Source: Clostridium sp. CAG:1193
GTDB taxonomy: Bacteria; Bacillota_I; Bacilli_A; RF39; UBA660
Assembly: GCA_000436255.1 (NCBI GenBank)
Contig: HF990809.1
Coordinates: forward strand, 1 to 34,999
DNA: 34,999 bases
Direction: 5' to 3'
The notes under the pieces are model-generated. The model saw only the letters and a program-made list of their open reading frames with translations, was not told the origin of the DNA and ran no database searches. Below, one piece after another: positions 15,361-24,524 of this stretch (position 1 is the stretch's first letter; every line of letters starts with the position of its first letter). The position numbers and the translations under genes were made by a program.

Positions 15361-16164
15361 CTATTTTTTATTCATAATAAATATCATTCTATCTTTATTT
15401 GATAAATCGCGTTTACATATTATTTCTATATTATTTAAATATTTATGTGCTAACTTTTTTATAGCTTCTTTTTGATTACAACCCATTTCAAAAGCAATTA
15501 AAAAGTTGTCATTTAATACTTTTTTTGCATTTTTAAGTATTTCTTCATAATAATATAATCCATTATTTTTAGCATATAACGCAATCCTTGGTTCATTATT
15601 TTTAACAACATCCATAATTTCTTCGTCATATGAAATATAGGGAGGATTACTTATTATTACATCATATTTGCCCTCTACATTTTTTAATATATCGCTATAT
15701 ATAAATGTAACATCCATTCCTTTTGCATTTTCTTTTGCTACTTTTAATGCTTTTTTTGATATATCAGTTAATGTAACAGATATATTAGGTAGTTCTTTTT
15801 TTAAAGTAAGTCCTATACATCCTGAACCTGTACCTATATCTATTACATTTATACATTTATCAAAGTGTTGATTAATTATTTTTATAGTATTTTCTACTAA
15901 TTCCTCTGTTTCAAATCTTGGAATTAATACATTTTTAGTTACTTTATACGTATATCCATAGAAATTAACATTTCCAATTATATATTGGAGAGGAAATTTT
16001 TTGCTTTTATTTAATGCTATTTTAAATTTAATTACTTTTTTTAAAGAAATTTTTACTTTGCTTTCTTTTTCTTCTTTTGTCAAACCTAGATAATTATCAA
16101 TTAGATATAATGCATTTTTAATATTCTCTTGTTTTATACTTTTTATTAAATCTTTATATAACAC
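15361..16164 (-). CDS. prmC: Release factor glutamine methyltransferase
   Basis: Methylates the Gln of the GGQ motif of release factors RF1 and RF2, using SAM. The 267-residue product has an N-terminal helical domain (with FPLQYIIGNVNFYGYTYKV), SAM motif I VIDIGTGSGCIGLTL and the catalytic NPPY (IISNPPYISYDE). Length is normal. Its start overlaps the end of prfA, its substrate's gene, by 11 nt, which indicates translational coupling. Confidence 0.95.
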   Translation of the reverse strand: MLYKDLIKSIKQENIKNALYLIDNYLGLTKEEKESKVKISLKKVIKFKIALNKSKKFPLQYIIGNVNFYGYTYKVTKNVLIPRFETEELVENTIKIINQHFDKCINVIDIGTGSGCIGLTLKKELPNISVTLTDISKKALKVAKENAKGMDVTFIYSDILKNVEGKYDVIISNPPYISYDEEIMDVVKNNEPRIALYAKNNGLYYYEEILKNAKKVLNDNFLIAFEMGCNQKEAIKKLAHKYLNNIEIICKRDLSNKDRMIFIMNKK

Positions 16165-17215
16165 TATTTTCTAATTTTCTTTTTTGATCTTCAGCAATCA
16201 ATGCATCAATTACTTCATCTAATTTACCTAGCATAACCCTATCTAGTTGCATTAATGTAAAATTGATACGGTGATCTGTTAATCTATTTTGTGGAAAATT
16301 ATATGTTCTAATTTTTTCTGATCTATCACCAGTACCTATTTTACTTCTTCTTTCAGCACCTTCTTTTTCTTCTTTTTCTCTTTGTTTTAAGTCATATAGT
16401 CGTGTTTTTAATATTTTAATTGCTTTTTCTTTGTTTTTAATTTGACTTCTTTCTGTTTGAGAATAAACTACTATACCTGTTGGTATATGTGTAAGCCTTA
16501 CTGCTGAGTCTGTTGTATTTACTCCTTGTCCTCCACAACCGCTACTTCTTGTTATATCTATTCTTACTTCGTTCATATCAAGATCAAAATCTAATTCTTC
16601 TGCTTCTGGCATAACAAGTACTGTTGCAGTTGATGTATGAACTCTACCTTGAGTTTCTGTTACAGGAACTCTTTGAACTCTATGTGCACCACTTTCATAT
16701 TTTAATCTTGAATATGCTCCTGTTCCTTTAATAATAAATTCTATTTGTGAAAAACCTCCACTAGTTCCTTTTTCTTCATTAGTTACTTCATAAGACCAAC
16801 CTTTTGATTCTGCATATTTTGTATACATATCAAATAAATCACCTGCAAATATATTTGCTTCATCTCCACCAGCTGCTCCTCTTATTTCGACTATTACATT
16901 CTTTTCATCATTAGGATCTTTTGGTATTAATAGAATTTCAAGTTCACCTTCTTTTTCTTCTTTTAATGGCATAAGTCTTTCTAATTCTTCTTTTGCAAAT
17001 TCTCCTAATTCTTTATCATTTTCCATTTTTTTTGCTTCAGTAATTCCATTTAATATAGTTTTATATTCATTATATGCATTTACAACATCTTCTAAACTAC
17101 TTAATTCTTTAGATAATTCTGTTGTTTTCTTTACATCTTGTATTACTTCATCTGTAGATAGTTTTTCTTGTATTTCTTTATATCTTTCTTCTACTTTATC
17201 AAGTCTTTCTATCAT
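16154..17215 (-). CDS. prfA: Peptide chain release factor 1
   Basis: Recognises UAA and UAG and triggers peptide release. The 353-residue product carries GGQ at residues 228-230 (SSGCGGQGVNTTDSAV). The codon-recognition tripeptide is PVT (184-186), in the position of the usual PxT of RF1. The coiled N-terminal domain is complete. AGGAGGTG precedes the ATG. Operon order is prfA-prmC, downstream of argS-rpoE. Confidence 0.97.
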   Translation of the reverse strand: MIERLDKVEERYKEIQEKLSTDEVIQDVKKTTELSKELSSLEDVVNAYNEYKTILNGITEAKKMENDKELGEFAKEELERLMPLKEEKEGELEILLIPKDPNDEKNVIVEIRGAAGGDEANIFAGDLFDMYTKYAESKGWSYEVTNEEKGTSGGFSQIEFIIKGTGAYSRLKYESGAHRVQRVPVTETQGRVHTSTATVLVMPEAEELDFDLDMNEVRIDITRSSGCGGQGVNTTDSAVRLTHIPTGIVVYSQTERSQIKNKEKAIKILKTRLYDLKQREKEEKEGAERRSKIGTGDRSEKIRTYNFPQNRLTDHRINFTLMQLDRVMLGKLDEVIDALIAEDQKRKLENSVI

Positions 17216-17226
17216 ATAATCACCTC

Positions 17227-17685
17227 CTAAAGGTCACTATCTAAATCTTCTTCGTCATCTTCTTCTATTATATTTAAATCTTCTAAATCATCATCTAAAT
17301 CATCATCTAAATCTTCCATTGTCTCAACATCATCTGATACAATATCATCTTCTGTCTCTTCTTCTATTTCTTCTTCGTCTATATCTTCTAAATCATCATT
17401 CATATCTTCATCTAGTTCATCTTCAACAACTATTTTAACTACATGATTTTCTGCTAAATCCCATTTAGAATCTATAAGTATAAATCTTTTGTCTAAATTT
17501 AATGAAGTGTAAAAATCTCCAATAAGATCTTCAAATTCACTATCTCCATAACCTAAAACATTACAAACTTCTTTTAATAATTCAACTGTTGTTAATGTTT
17601 TGTGTTCATGTTTTAGTAAGTTATATGCAATATCTAAGTAAGATAATTTTTCAACCTCTTCCTTGCTCATTTTTTTTATGTCCAT
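17227..17685 (-). CDS. rpoE: RNA polymerase delta subunit
   Basis: An accessory RNA polymerase subunit of Bacilli that promotes recycling and promoter selectivity. The 152-residue product has an N-terminal HARE-type helix-turn-helix domain (about 1-85, with LSYLDIAYNLLKHEHKTLTT) and an extremely acidic, disordered Asp/Glu tail (about 90-152). AGGAGG overlaps the argS stop region and serves the ATG. It supports a Bacilli-type host, since the subunit is largely restricted to that class. Confidence 0.93.
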   Translation of the reverse strand: MDIKKMSKEEVEKLSYLDIAYNLLKHEHKTLTTVELLKEVCNVLGYGDSEFEDLIGDFYTSLNLDKRFILIDSKWDLAENHVVKIVVEDELDEDMNDDLEDIDEEEIEEETEDDIVSDDVETMEDLDDDLDDDLEDLNIIEEDDEEDLDSDL

Positions 17686-17694
17686 AGAATCCTC

Positions 17695-19311
17695 CTACAT
17701 TTTTTCTCTTGCTACAATACCAATTAAATTTAAGGCATTTCCAATTGTTATTTTAACTGCATTTATTAAATTTATTCTCTCAGATGTATATTTTATATCA
17801 TCAGAAATAATTTTTTCATGTGAATAATATGTGTGGAATAATGTTGCAAGTTCATATACATAATTTGTAAGTATATGTGGTATTTGTTTTTCCGCTGACA
17901 TTTCTACAACATCTTTAAATTCATATGCTTTTTTAATTAAATTAAGTGCATATTCACTTTCAATTGTCTCATAATTATTAACTTCTATTTTTTCTTTTAC
18001 ATTATTTAATATTGAGCATATTCTTGCATATGCATATTCAATGTAATAAACTGGATTTTCTGTTGATTTTTTAGTTGCTAAAGTTATGTCAAAATTCATT
18101 TGAGTATCTAAGCTTTTAGCTGCAAAAAAGTAACGAGATGCATTTAAACCTACTTCCTCAACTAGTTCATTTATTGTAATTGTTTGACCAGTTCTTTTGC
18201 TCATTTTAACTTCTTCGCCATCTCTTATTAACTTAACCATTTGTAATAATTTTACATCTAGTATTTTTGAATCATATCCTAATGCATCTATTGATGCTTT
18301 TAATCTTGATACATAACCATGGTGATCCGCACCAAATACATCTATTAAATTATCAAAACCTCTATGTATTTTATCTAAGTGATAAGCAATATCTGGTACT
18401 AAATATGTATATGATCCATCATGCTTAACTACTACTCTATCTTTATCATCACCATATTTTGTAGTTCTTAACCATTTAGCACCTTCTGCTTCATAGATAT
18501 TACCGTTTTTTTCTAGTGAAGCTAAGCATTCTTCAATTTTTCCAGAGTTTCTTATTGCCATTTCACTACTCCAAACATCAAATTCTACTCTGAAATTTTT
18601 TAAATCATCTTTTATTCTTTGTAAAAGTTTAGATACACCTAAATTAGTAAAATAACTAATTTCAGCATCTAATTTTGAATCCCCAAATTCATCATAAATT
18701 CCTTGTGCAATTTCTATTATTTCTTCTCCATGATATCCATCTTCTGGCATATTTAATTCTTTACCACAAATATTATCATATCTAGCTTTAATAGATAATC
18801 CTAAATTATGTATTTGATTTCCACCATCATTTATATAATATTCTCTTGTTACATCATATCCTGCAAAAGACATTATTCTAGATAAATTATCTCCATAAGA
18901 TGCTCCTCTTGCTGTTCCTACATGTAGTATTCCTGTTGGGTTAGCACTTACATATTCTATATTTATTTTTTTCTTATTTCCAATATTGCTTTTTCCATAA
19001 TCTTTGTCTAATTTTATTATTTCATCAATACCTTTTAATAAATATGAATTATTTATATAAAAATTTATAAATCCTGCACCTGCAATAACAATTCTATCTA
19101 TTATATTTCCTTTATCTATATTTGCTACTATTTCTTCTGCTATTTCTCTTGGATTTTTTCTTAAAACTTTAGTAAGTTCCATTGCAACATTAGTTGAATA
19201 ATCTCCATTTTCTTTATTTTTTGGTACTTCTACAATAAAAGAAACTCCATCTATATTCATTTTACTAAGAGATTCGTTTATTATATTTCTTAAATCTTTC
19301 TTTATATCCAT
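17695..19311 (-). CDS. argS: Arginyl-tRNA synthetase
   Basis: Class I synthetase that charges tRNA-Arg. The 538-residue product has an N-terminal Add1 domain, a HIGH motif in the form HVGT (130-133, in NPTGILHVGTARG), where the second His is Thr, the KMSK motif as VKMSKRTG, and a C-terminal DALR anticodon-binding domain. The ATG at 19311 has AGGGAG 8 nt upstream. The GTG at 19320 overlaps the preceding stop as GTGA but sits against the ribosome-binding site, so it is less likely. Confidence 0.96.
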   Translation of the reverse strand: MDIKKDLRNIINESLSKMNIDGVSFIVEVPKNKENGDYSTNVAMELTKVLRKNPREIAEEIVANIDKGNIIDRIVIAGAGFINFYINNSYLLKGIDEIIKLDKDYGKSNIGNKKKINIEYVSANPTGILHVGTARGASYGDNLSRIMSFAGYDVTREYYINDGGNQIHNLGLSIKARYDNICGKELNMPEDGYHGEEIIEIAQGIYDEFGDSKLDAEISYFTNLGVSKLLQRIKDDLKNFRVEFDVWSSEMAIRNSGKIEECLASLEKNGNIYEAEGAKWLRTTKYGDDKDRVVVKHDGSYTYLVPDIAYHLDKIHRGFDNLIDVFGADHHGYVSRLKASIDALGYDSKILDVKLLQMVKLIRDGEEVKMSKRTGQTITINELVEEVGLNASRYFFAAKSLDTQMNFDITLATKKSTENPVYYIEYAYARICSILNNVKEKIEVNNYETIESEYALNLIKKAYEFKDVVEMSAEKQIPHILTNYVYELATLFHTYYSHEKIISDDIKYTSERINLINAVKITIGNALNLIGIVAREKM

Positions 19312-19316
19312 TATAA

Positions 19317-19694
19317 TCACTCCCTAAATATTAATTTATATTCAAATGTACCAATTGAATTATTGTTATTATATAACTCATACTCTATATATAATCTATT
19401 ATCTTCAATTTCTAAGTTTTTTGTATATACATCAATTTCCATATCTAAACCTATTGTTTTAACATTATACTTACATTTATTTACTTCATCTTTAGTAAAC
19501 TCAAGCCGCAAATCATAATCCTCATTCATTCTTTCAATTATTACTTTATTTTTTAATATAGTAATAGCAACATTTAAATCTTCTTCAGTATATATTATTT
19601 TATTTTCTTTTTCATTATAAGTAGCTAAAGATTCAATATTAACTGTTTCATTATCACTATTTGAAAGAACAGCATTAATTTTAACTTGTTTCAT
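19317..19694 (-). CDS. DUF1934 (YwiB-like) protein
   Basis: A 125-residue, mostly beta-strand soluble protein resembling the DUF1934 family (Bacillus YwiB), a small calycin-like barrel of unknown function encoded next to argS. Visible features are the N-terminal strand QVKINAVLSN and the C-terminal YEYKLIF-like strand (GTFEYKLIFRE). It ends in TGA, showing UGA is a stop here. AGGTGA precedes the ATG. First gene of the ywiB-argS-rpoE-prfA-prmC run. Confidence 0.75.
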   Translation of the reverse strand: MKQVKINAVLSNSDNETVNIESLATYNEKENKIIYTEEDLNVAITILKNKVIIERMNEDYDLRLEFTKDEVNKCKYNVKTIGLDMEIDVYTKNLEIEDNRLYIEYELYNNNNSIGTFEYKLIFRE

Positions 19695-19748
19695 ACAATC
19701 ACCTAAACAACTTCTACATGCATGTGCCCTTTTTTAAATTTCACGTAC

Positions 19749-19777
19749 ATTATATATAACATATAAGTTTTTGTAAA
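19749..19777 (-). promoter_or_regulatory. Sigma-A promoter of the DUF1934-argS-rpoE-prfA-prmC operon
   Basis: Minus-strand TTTACA (19772-19777), a 17-bp spacer and TATAAT (19749-19754). The leader holds a 10-bp palindrome ACATGCATGT (19716-19725). The rest of this 228-bp divergent gap shows no convincing plus-strand promoter for the PBP gene. Confidence 0.7.
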
Positions 19778-19931
19778 TAGTAATTTGAAAAAATGTTGAG
19801 TAATTTTTAATTTATTAACAATAACAATACTTTATTATTAAATAGCTAACAATAAATATTACTACTTTTTAATATTATGTAATATTTTTAAAATTTTTTT
19901 TCATAATAAAAAAGAAAAGAGGGTGATTTTT

Positions 19932-21845
19932 GTGAAAATATTTAAAAGATTAATAAAAGTTACCTTTATATTTATAGTTCTTGTTGCTTTTTTTTTAGTA
20001 GGTCTTTATATATATGCTTTATCTCTTCCTAAAATAGATATTAATAATGTTAATAATATTACATTATATGATAAAAATGAAAACATGGTTTTTAGTGGTA
20101 ATGGTAATAAAGAATGGATTAGTATTAAAGAAATTTCTCCTTATTTAATTAAATCTACATTATATACTGAAGATAAACGTTTTTATAAACATCCAGGATT
20201 TGATTTTGTTAGAATTCTTAAATCTATGTATGTAAATATTACTAGTAAAAACTTGTCTCAAGGAGCATCTACTATAACTCAACAGCTTGCTAGAAACTTA
20301 TTTTCTAATTTTGATAAGACATGGGAAAGAAAGCTTAAAGAAGCTTGGTATGCATTTAGAATTGAAATTAATTATTCAAAAGATGAAATTCTAGAAGCAT
20401 ATTTAAATACTATAAATTATGGTAATGGAGTACTTGGTATTGAAAATGCATCTCATTATTATTTTAATAAAAGTGCAGCTGATCTTTCATTAGCAGAAGC
20501 TTCTATTCTTGCGGGCATACCAAAAGCACCTAATGCATATTCTCCTTTAAATAATGAAGATGCTGCTAAAAAAAGGCAAGGAGTAATTCTTAATAATTTA
20601 GTTAAAAACAATATTATTACAGAAGAAGAAGCTGATGAAGCTTATAACACTACTCTTTCTTACTACGGCAAAAAAGAAGTTCTTAACTTATCAACATTAA
20701 TGTATTATAAAGACGCAGTTATAAATGAACTTAATAGTATTAAAACTATTCCTGAATCTTTAATTGAAGGTGGATTAAAAGTTTATACAACACTTGATAT
20801 AAATGCTCAAACTATTTTAGAAAATAGTATGAAAAAAAATTTAGAGGATGATAACTTACAAGTAGCGGGTGCAATGATAAATCCTAAAAATGGAGATGTA
20901 ATCGCACTTATTGGTGGCACTGATTATATAAAAAGTGAATTTAATCGTGCAATTAACTCCAAAAGACAAGTAGGTTCAACTATGAAACCATTTCTTTATT
21001 ATGCAGCACTAGAAAATGGTTTTACAGCATCTACTACCTTTTTATCAGAAGTAACTTCTTTTACATTTAGTAATAATGATACATATACACCACAAAATGC
21101 TGGAGAAATATATCCAAATGGTGAGATATCTATGGCTGCCGCTATTAGTTATTCAGATAATATATACGCAGTTAAAACACATTTATTTTTAGGAGAAGAA
21201 ACACTTGTTGATATATCAAAAAGAGTTGGTATTAAAGAAAAATTAGATAAAATTGTATCTCTTCCTTTAGGAACAGAAGAAATTAATTTAATTGATTTTT
21301 TAGAAGGATATGCTACTTTAGCAAACCTTGGTAATAAAGTTACTCCACATTTTATAGAAAAAATTGTGGATTATGAAGGTAATATAATTTATGAATCAAA
21401 ACATGATAGTGAATCTGTTTTAAATAAAAGTATAGTATATATTTTAAATGAATTATTAACCAGTACATACGATTTAAATATGGTAGACTATAATTATCCA
21501 ACATGTGGTTCTTTAGTGCCTAAAATTACAAATAAATACGCTTTAAAGAGTGGTACAACTGATACAGATGCATGGACTATTGGATATAATAAAGATATAC
21601 TAGTAGGAATATGGAATGGATATGATGATAATAAAAAAATAGAAATGAATGCAGTTAGAACATCAAAAAATATATGGGTAGATACTATAGAAGAATATTT
21701 AAAAGATAAAAAAACTAGTTGGTATAGTATGCCTGATAATGTAGTTGGTGTAGTTGTTAATCCAATAGATGGTAAATTGGCAAAAGAAAATACACAAAAG
21801 AAAAAGATTCTGTACTATATTAAAGGTACAGAACCTACTGAATAA
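19932..21845 (+). CDS. Class A penicillin-binding protein (transglycosylase/transpeptidase)
   Basis: A bifunctional peptidoglycan synthase anchored by one N-terminal helix (about 9-30). The GT51 domain (45-230) shows the catalytic Glu80 in TEDKRFYKHPG, then GASTITQQ (111-118) and the ERKLKEAW helix. The transpeptidase domain has Ser349 in the SxxK motif (GSTMKP), SDN (408-410) and KSG (539-541, the KTG-box variant). At 637 residues it is a compact PBP1A/2c type. The start is GTG at 19932 with AGAGGGTG upstream; an in-frame GTG three codons earlier lies inside that site. It is the only large plus-strand gene left of the origin. Confidence 0.93.
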   Translation: MKIFKRLIKVTFIFIVLVAFFLVGLYIYALSLPKIDINNVNNITLYDKNENMVFSGNGNKEWISIKEISPYLIKSTLYTEDKRFYKHPGFDFVRILKSMYVNITSKNLSQGASTITQQLARNLFSNFDKTWERKLKEAWYAFRIEINYSKDEILEAYLNTINYGNGVLGIENASHYYFNKSAADLSLAEASILAGIPKAPNAYSPLNNEDAAKKRQGVILNNLVKNNIITEEEADEAYNTTLSYYGKKEVLNLSTLMYYKDAVINELNSIKTIPESLIEGGLKVYTTLDINAQTILENSMKKNLEDDNLQVAGAMINPKNGDVIALIGGTDYIKSEFNRAINSKRQVGSTMKPFLYYAALENGFTASTTFLSEVTSFTFSNNDTYTPQNAGEIYPNGEISMAAAISYSDNIYAVKTHLFLGEETLVDISKRVGIKEKLDKIVSLPLGTEEINLIDFLEGYATLANLGNKVTPHFIEKIVDYEGNIIYESKHDSESVLNKSIVYILNELLTSTYDLNMVDYNYPTCGSLVPKITNKYALKSGTTDTDAWTIGYNKDILVGIWNGYDDNKKIEMNAVRTSKNIWVDTIEEYLKDKKTSWYSMPDNVVGVVVNPIDGKLAKENTQKKKILYYIKGTEPTE

Positions 21846-21920
21846 TTATTTATATGCTCTCGTTAATACTTTTTCTTTTGTAGATGCGATAAATATTATA
21901 TTTTATATTTACTTTTAAAT

Positions 21921-22502
21921 TTAATTAGTTATTACTGTTACTTTTCTTATTACTTCTTCTGCATTTGTATAATTATATTTTACTTCATATTCTCCTGGTT
22001 TACTTGTATCTACATTACTTGTCATATTAGTACTACTTAGTTTTTCTACTCCTACATCTATTACTGCAACGTATGCTCCACTATCTACATACGTACTTTC
22101 TTTTCTTACTGTCGTTTCTTTTAATCCTAGTAAAAATATAACGTTTGCACTCTTCTGTTCATAATCATAATATGTTTTTATATTTCCTTCTATTTTTGCA
22201 ATTACTACTTCATTTGTAAGGTCTATTCCTTCTAGATTCTTTTTATTTAGTAACATTTTATTTACAAGTACTTCTAATCTTACTTTATCTACTCCTATTG
22301 ATTCTAGGTGTGATAATTCTTTTCCATAGTCATTTGCATATATATATGCTGCACTTTCTATTGCTTCTATTTGTGTTTGTTTTTCTAATTCTTTTGCTCT
22401 TTTTATATTCTTTTCTACTTTTGTTATTACTAATACTGCTGTTAATGCAATTATTATTACTACTACTAAAAGTTCTACTAATGTAAATGCATTTTTTTTC
22501 AT
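21921..22502 (-). CDS. Type IV prepilin-like protein with C-terminal Ig-like (DUF5011-type) domain
   Basis: A 193-residue pilin or pseudopilin. The N-terminus has a short basic leader and the class III signal NAFTLVELL (cut before Phe5, with Glu at +5), then a hydrophobic helix to about residue 27 and a typical pilin alpha-helix. The C-terminal part (about 122-193, with TYVDSGAYVAV and PGEYEVKYNY) resembles the DUF5011/HYR Ig-like fold of surface proteins. The 5' neighbour has the same layout 9 nt away, so the pair forms an operon. No prepilin peptidase, ATPase or platform gene is in the window. Confidence 0.8.
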   Translation of the reverse strand: MKKNAFTLVELLVVVIIIALTAVLVITKVEKNIKRAKELEKQTQIEAIESAAYIYANDYGKELSHLESIGVDKVRLEVLVNKMLLNKKNLEGIDLTNEVVIAKIEGNIKTYYDYEQKSANVIFLLGLKETTVRKESTYVDSGAYVAVIDVGVEKLSSTNMTSNVDTSKPGEYEVKYNYTNAEEVIRKVTVITN

Positions 22503-22511
22503 ATATCCTCC

Positions 22512-23099
22512 TTATGACACGATGACATTTCTTGTTATTTTAGAATTACCAAAAGTATAAGTTATCACATATGTTCCTATACTACTTGTATTTACAGTTC
22601 CTGATGTTATTATTGATGAAGTTACATCAGTACCATCTAATAAAGTAGCTGTTACACCCGGATCATTAAATGTATCTCCTACTTTTAAATAGATATTATA
22701 TCCATCATTTAATTTAATTTTTACTTCCATATTAATATCATATTTTGCCTCAATTTTTCCTTTATTATTTCTAGTTACATAAATTAAGTCTGTTTCTGGT
22801 ATTGTCTTTTTTGTTATAGGATTTATAAGTGATGAATCAAAATAATTATTATCAATTAATGTTTTTATTGATATATATGTATTATCATACAAATTATAAT
22901 CTTGTATTTTATCTTCATTTGTTATTACGTAGTCTTTAGCATTTAATTCAATAGTTTCTATTAAAGTATTGTATGCTTCTGTTTTTGCAGAGTTTATTCT
23001 TTTTATAACAATTGGTGCAATTATAGTTGAAAGCATTCCTACTAAACATATTGCACATAATAATTCTACTAAGCTAAATCCATTTTTTTTATTTTTCAT
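22512..23099 (-). CDS. Type IV prepilin-like protein with C-terminal Ig-like domain
   Basis: A 195-residue paralogue of the next gene. The leader MKNKKNG precedes FSLVELLCAICLVG (cut after Gly7, Glu at +5), followed by a pilin helix and a middle region with NPITKKTIPETDLIYV. The C-terminal Ig-like domain (about 128-195) has GDTFNDPGVTATLLDGTDV and SIGTYVITYTFGNSKITRNV, the DUF5011-type pattern. AGGTGA precedes the ATG. It starts just past the noc terminator. The Ig-like ends suggest an exposed adhesive or structural tip. Confidence 0.82.
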   Translation of the reverse strand: MKNKKNGFSLVELLCAICLVGMLSTIIAPIVIKRINSAKTEAYNTLIETIELNAKDYVITNEDKIQDYNLYDNTYISIKTLIDNNYFDSSLINPITKKTIPETDLIYVTRNNKGKIEAKYDINMEVKIKLNDGYNIYLKVGDTFNDPGVTATLLDGTDVTSSIITSGTVNTSSIGTYVITYTFGNSKITRNVIVS

Positions 23100-23139
23100 A
23101 TTATCACCTATTCTACAATATAATTTTACTACACATACA

Positions 23140-23162
23140 AAAAATAAACAAGTTTTACTTGT
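23140..23162 (-). terminator. Intrinsic terminator of noc, overlapping its stop codon
   Basis: On the minus strand ACAAGT/ACTTGT (6 bp, 3-nt loop) is followed by a T-rich tract. The TAA stop at 23155-23157 lies in the loop and arm. Confidence 0.6.
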
Positions 23163-24450
23163 CTATTATTATTGTTATTTTATAAGCATTTCCTAAATCT
23201 TCTTGTTCTTTATGAACTTTATCTCCAAGATTTAATAATTCTATATTTTTATTTATTTTATCAACTATTTCTTTTGATTTTTCTCTATCGTTATTAACAT
23301 CTACAAATCCACCATTATAATTTAAATCAACAAAGAATTTATTTTCATTCTTAGGTGCGTTTGTAGTCATTAATGAATCTATATCTGCTTTTTCTTCTAC
23401 TTTGTTTATGTCTGATGCATTTTGTTTAATTTGATTTATATCTACTAATACTGATTCTTTTGGTTCATCTATTTCTACTGGTGGCTTATTAATTCCTGGA
23501 TTGTTATTAGAAAATACTGATGGATTTATAATATTTTGAATATCTTCTTTTGATGCTTGTGCCTTACTATGTATATTTTCTTCATATGAATTATATGGTC
23601 TATTATTATTTATATCATTAATATTATCTTGTGGTGTATTAAACATACTAGGTATAGGATTTGAATTTTCTACATTATTATTTTGAGTATTATTAAATCC
23701 GTGTATTAAATTTAATTGTGGATTTACATCTTCAGTTACATTATTAATTGGTATATTTACTGTAGGTACACTCATTTTTGGTGGTTCATAATTATTGTTT
23801 GTATTATTCATATTATCATTATTAAACATTAAAGAGCCTCCACCATATCTTTCTTTTATTAAATCATCTGTTTGTCTTACTGTTAATCTTTTTTCTATTA
23901 TTTCAGAAAGTATCTTTCTTTGATCTTCTTTATTTTCTACTTTTAATATACTTCTTGCATGTCTTTCTGATATTTTATTATTTAATATTGCATCTTGTAC
24001 CATTTCATCTAAGTTTAATAATCTCAATTTATTTGCTATTGAAGATTGACTTTTACCCATTCTTTTAGCTAAATCTTCTTGTGTTAAATAACCTTTATCA
24101 AGTATCTTTTTAAATGATTTTGCTTCTTCTAATGGAGTCATTTCTTTTCTTTGTATGTTTTCTATAACTGCAACTTCAGCACTTTCATTATCATTTAAGT
24201 TCATTACTATACATGGAACTTTAGATAATCCTATTAATGTTGCTGCTTTATATCTTCTTTCACCTGCGATTATTTCATATTTATCCTGTAATCTTCTTAC
24301 TACAAGTGGTTGTATGATTCCATGTTCTTTTATAGAATTAGCAAGCTCATTTAAAGCTTCCATATCAAATGTTAATCTTGGTTGAAATCTATTTGGTATT
24401 ATATCCTCTACTCTAATTTCTAATATTTCTCTATTGCTCTCATTGTTCAT
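23155..24450 (-). CDS. noc: Noc/ParB-family nucleoid protein with a long Asn-rich linker
   Basis: A DNA-binding CTPase-type protein. The N-terminal ParB/Sulfiredoxin domain has EILEIRVEDIIPNRFQPR, HGIIQPLVVR and the CTP motif GERRYKA, then a KorB-type helix-turn-helix (TQEDLAKRMGKSQSSIANKL). The opening matches Bacillus Noc closely, and the position after mnmG-rsmG is that of noc. It differs from Bacillus Noc (283 aa): at 431 residues it has a ~180-residue Asn/Pro-rich disordered linker (about 205-385) before a short C-terminal domain. It lacks the N-terminal membrane-binding helix segment. A Spo0J/ParB role is the alternative. No parA or consensus parS is in view. Confidence 0.85.
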   Translation of the reverse strand: MNNESNREILEIRVEDIIPNRFQPRLTFDMEALNELANSIKEHGIIQPLVVRRLQDKYEIIAGERRYKAATLIGLSKVPCIVMNLNDNESAEVAVIENIQRKEMTPLEEAKSFKKILDKGYLTQEDLAKRMGKSQSSIANKLRLLNLDEMVQDAILNNKISERHARSILKVENKEDQRKILSEIIEKRLTVRQTDDLIKERYGGGSLMFNNDNMNNTNNNYEPPKMSVPTVNIPINNVTEDVNPQLNLIHGFNNTQNNNVENSNPIPSMFNTPQDNINDINNNRPYNSYEENIHSKAQASKEDIQNIINPSVFSNNNPGINKPPVEIDEPKESVLVDINQIKQNASDINKVEEKADIDSLMTTNAPKNENKFFVDLNYNGGFVDVNNDREKSKEIVDKINKNIELLNLGDKVHKEQEDLGNAYKITIIIDK

Positions 24451-24464
24451 AACAATCCCACCTT

Positions 24465-24480
24465 TATTCTTATAAGAATA
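24465..24480. promoter_or_regulatory. 16-bp perfect palindrome in the noc leader
   Basis: TATTCTTATAAGAATA lies 15 nt before the noc ATG, next to TATATT-like -10 sequences. It could be an operator, possibly for Noc itself: the outer ATT...AAT resembles the Noc site ATTTCCCGGGAAAT, but the core differs. Function is unproven. Confidence 0.35.
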
Positions 24481-24497
24481 TAATACTAAAAAAAAAG

Positions 24498-24524
24498 AAA
24501 AAAAGCAACTACTAAAAATTGCTT
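24498..24524 (-). terminator. Intrinsic terminator of mnmG-rsmG, overlapping the rsmG stop codon
   Basis: On the minus strand AAGCAA/TTGCTT (6 bp, 10-nt loop) is followed by seven T, a C and nine more T. The rsmG TAA (24523-24525) overlaps the arm. Confidence 0.65.

Noticed and set aside
21808..21833. An 8-bp inverted repeat TTCTGTAC/GTACAGAA near the end of the PBP gene
   Set aside because: It lies in coding sequence, with no T-tract after it; not a credible terminator.
21890..21911. A 7-bp A/T-only inverted repeat between the PBP gene and the Ig-like pilin gene, as a shared terminator
   Set aside because: No G-C pairs and no T-tract on either strand after it; expected by chance in such DNA.
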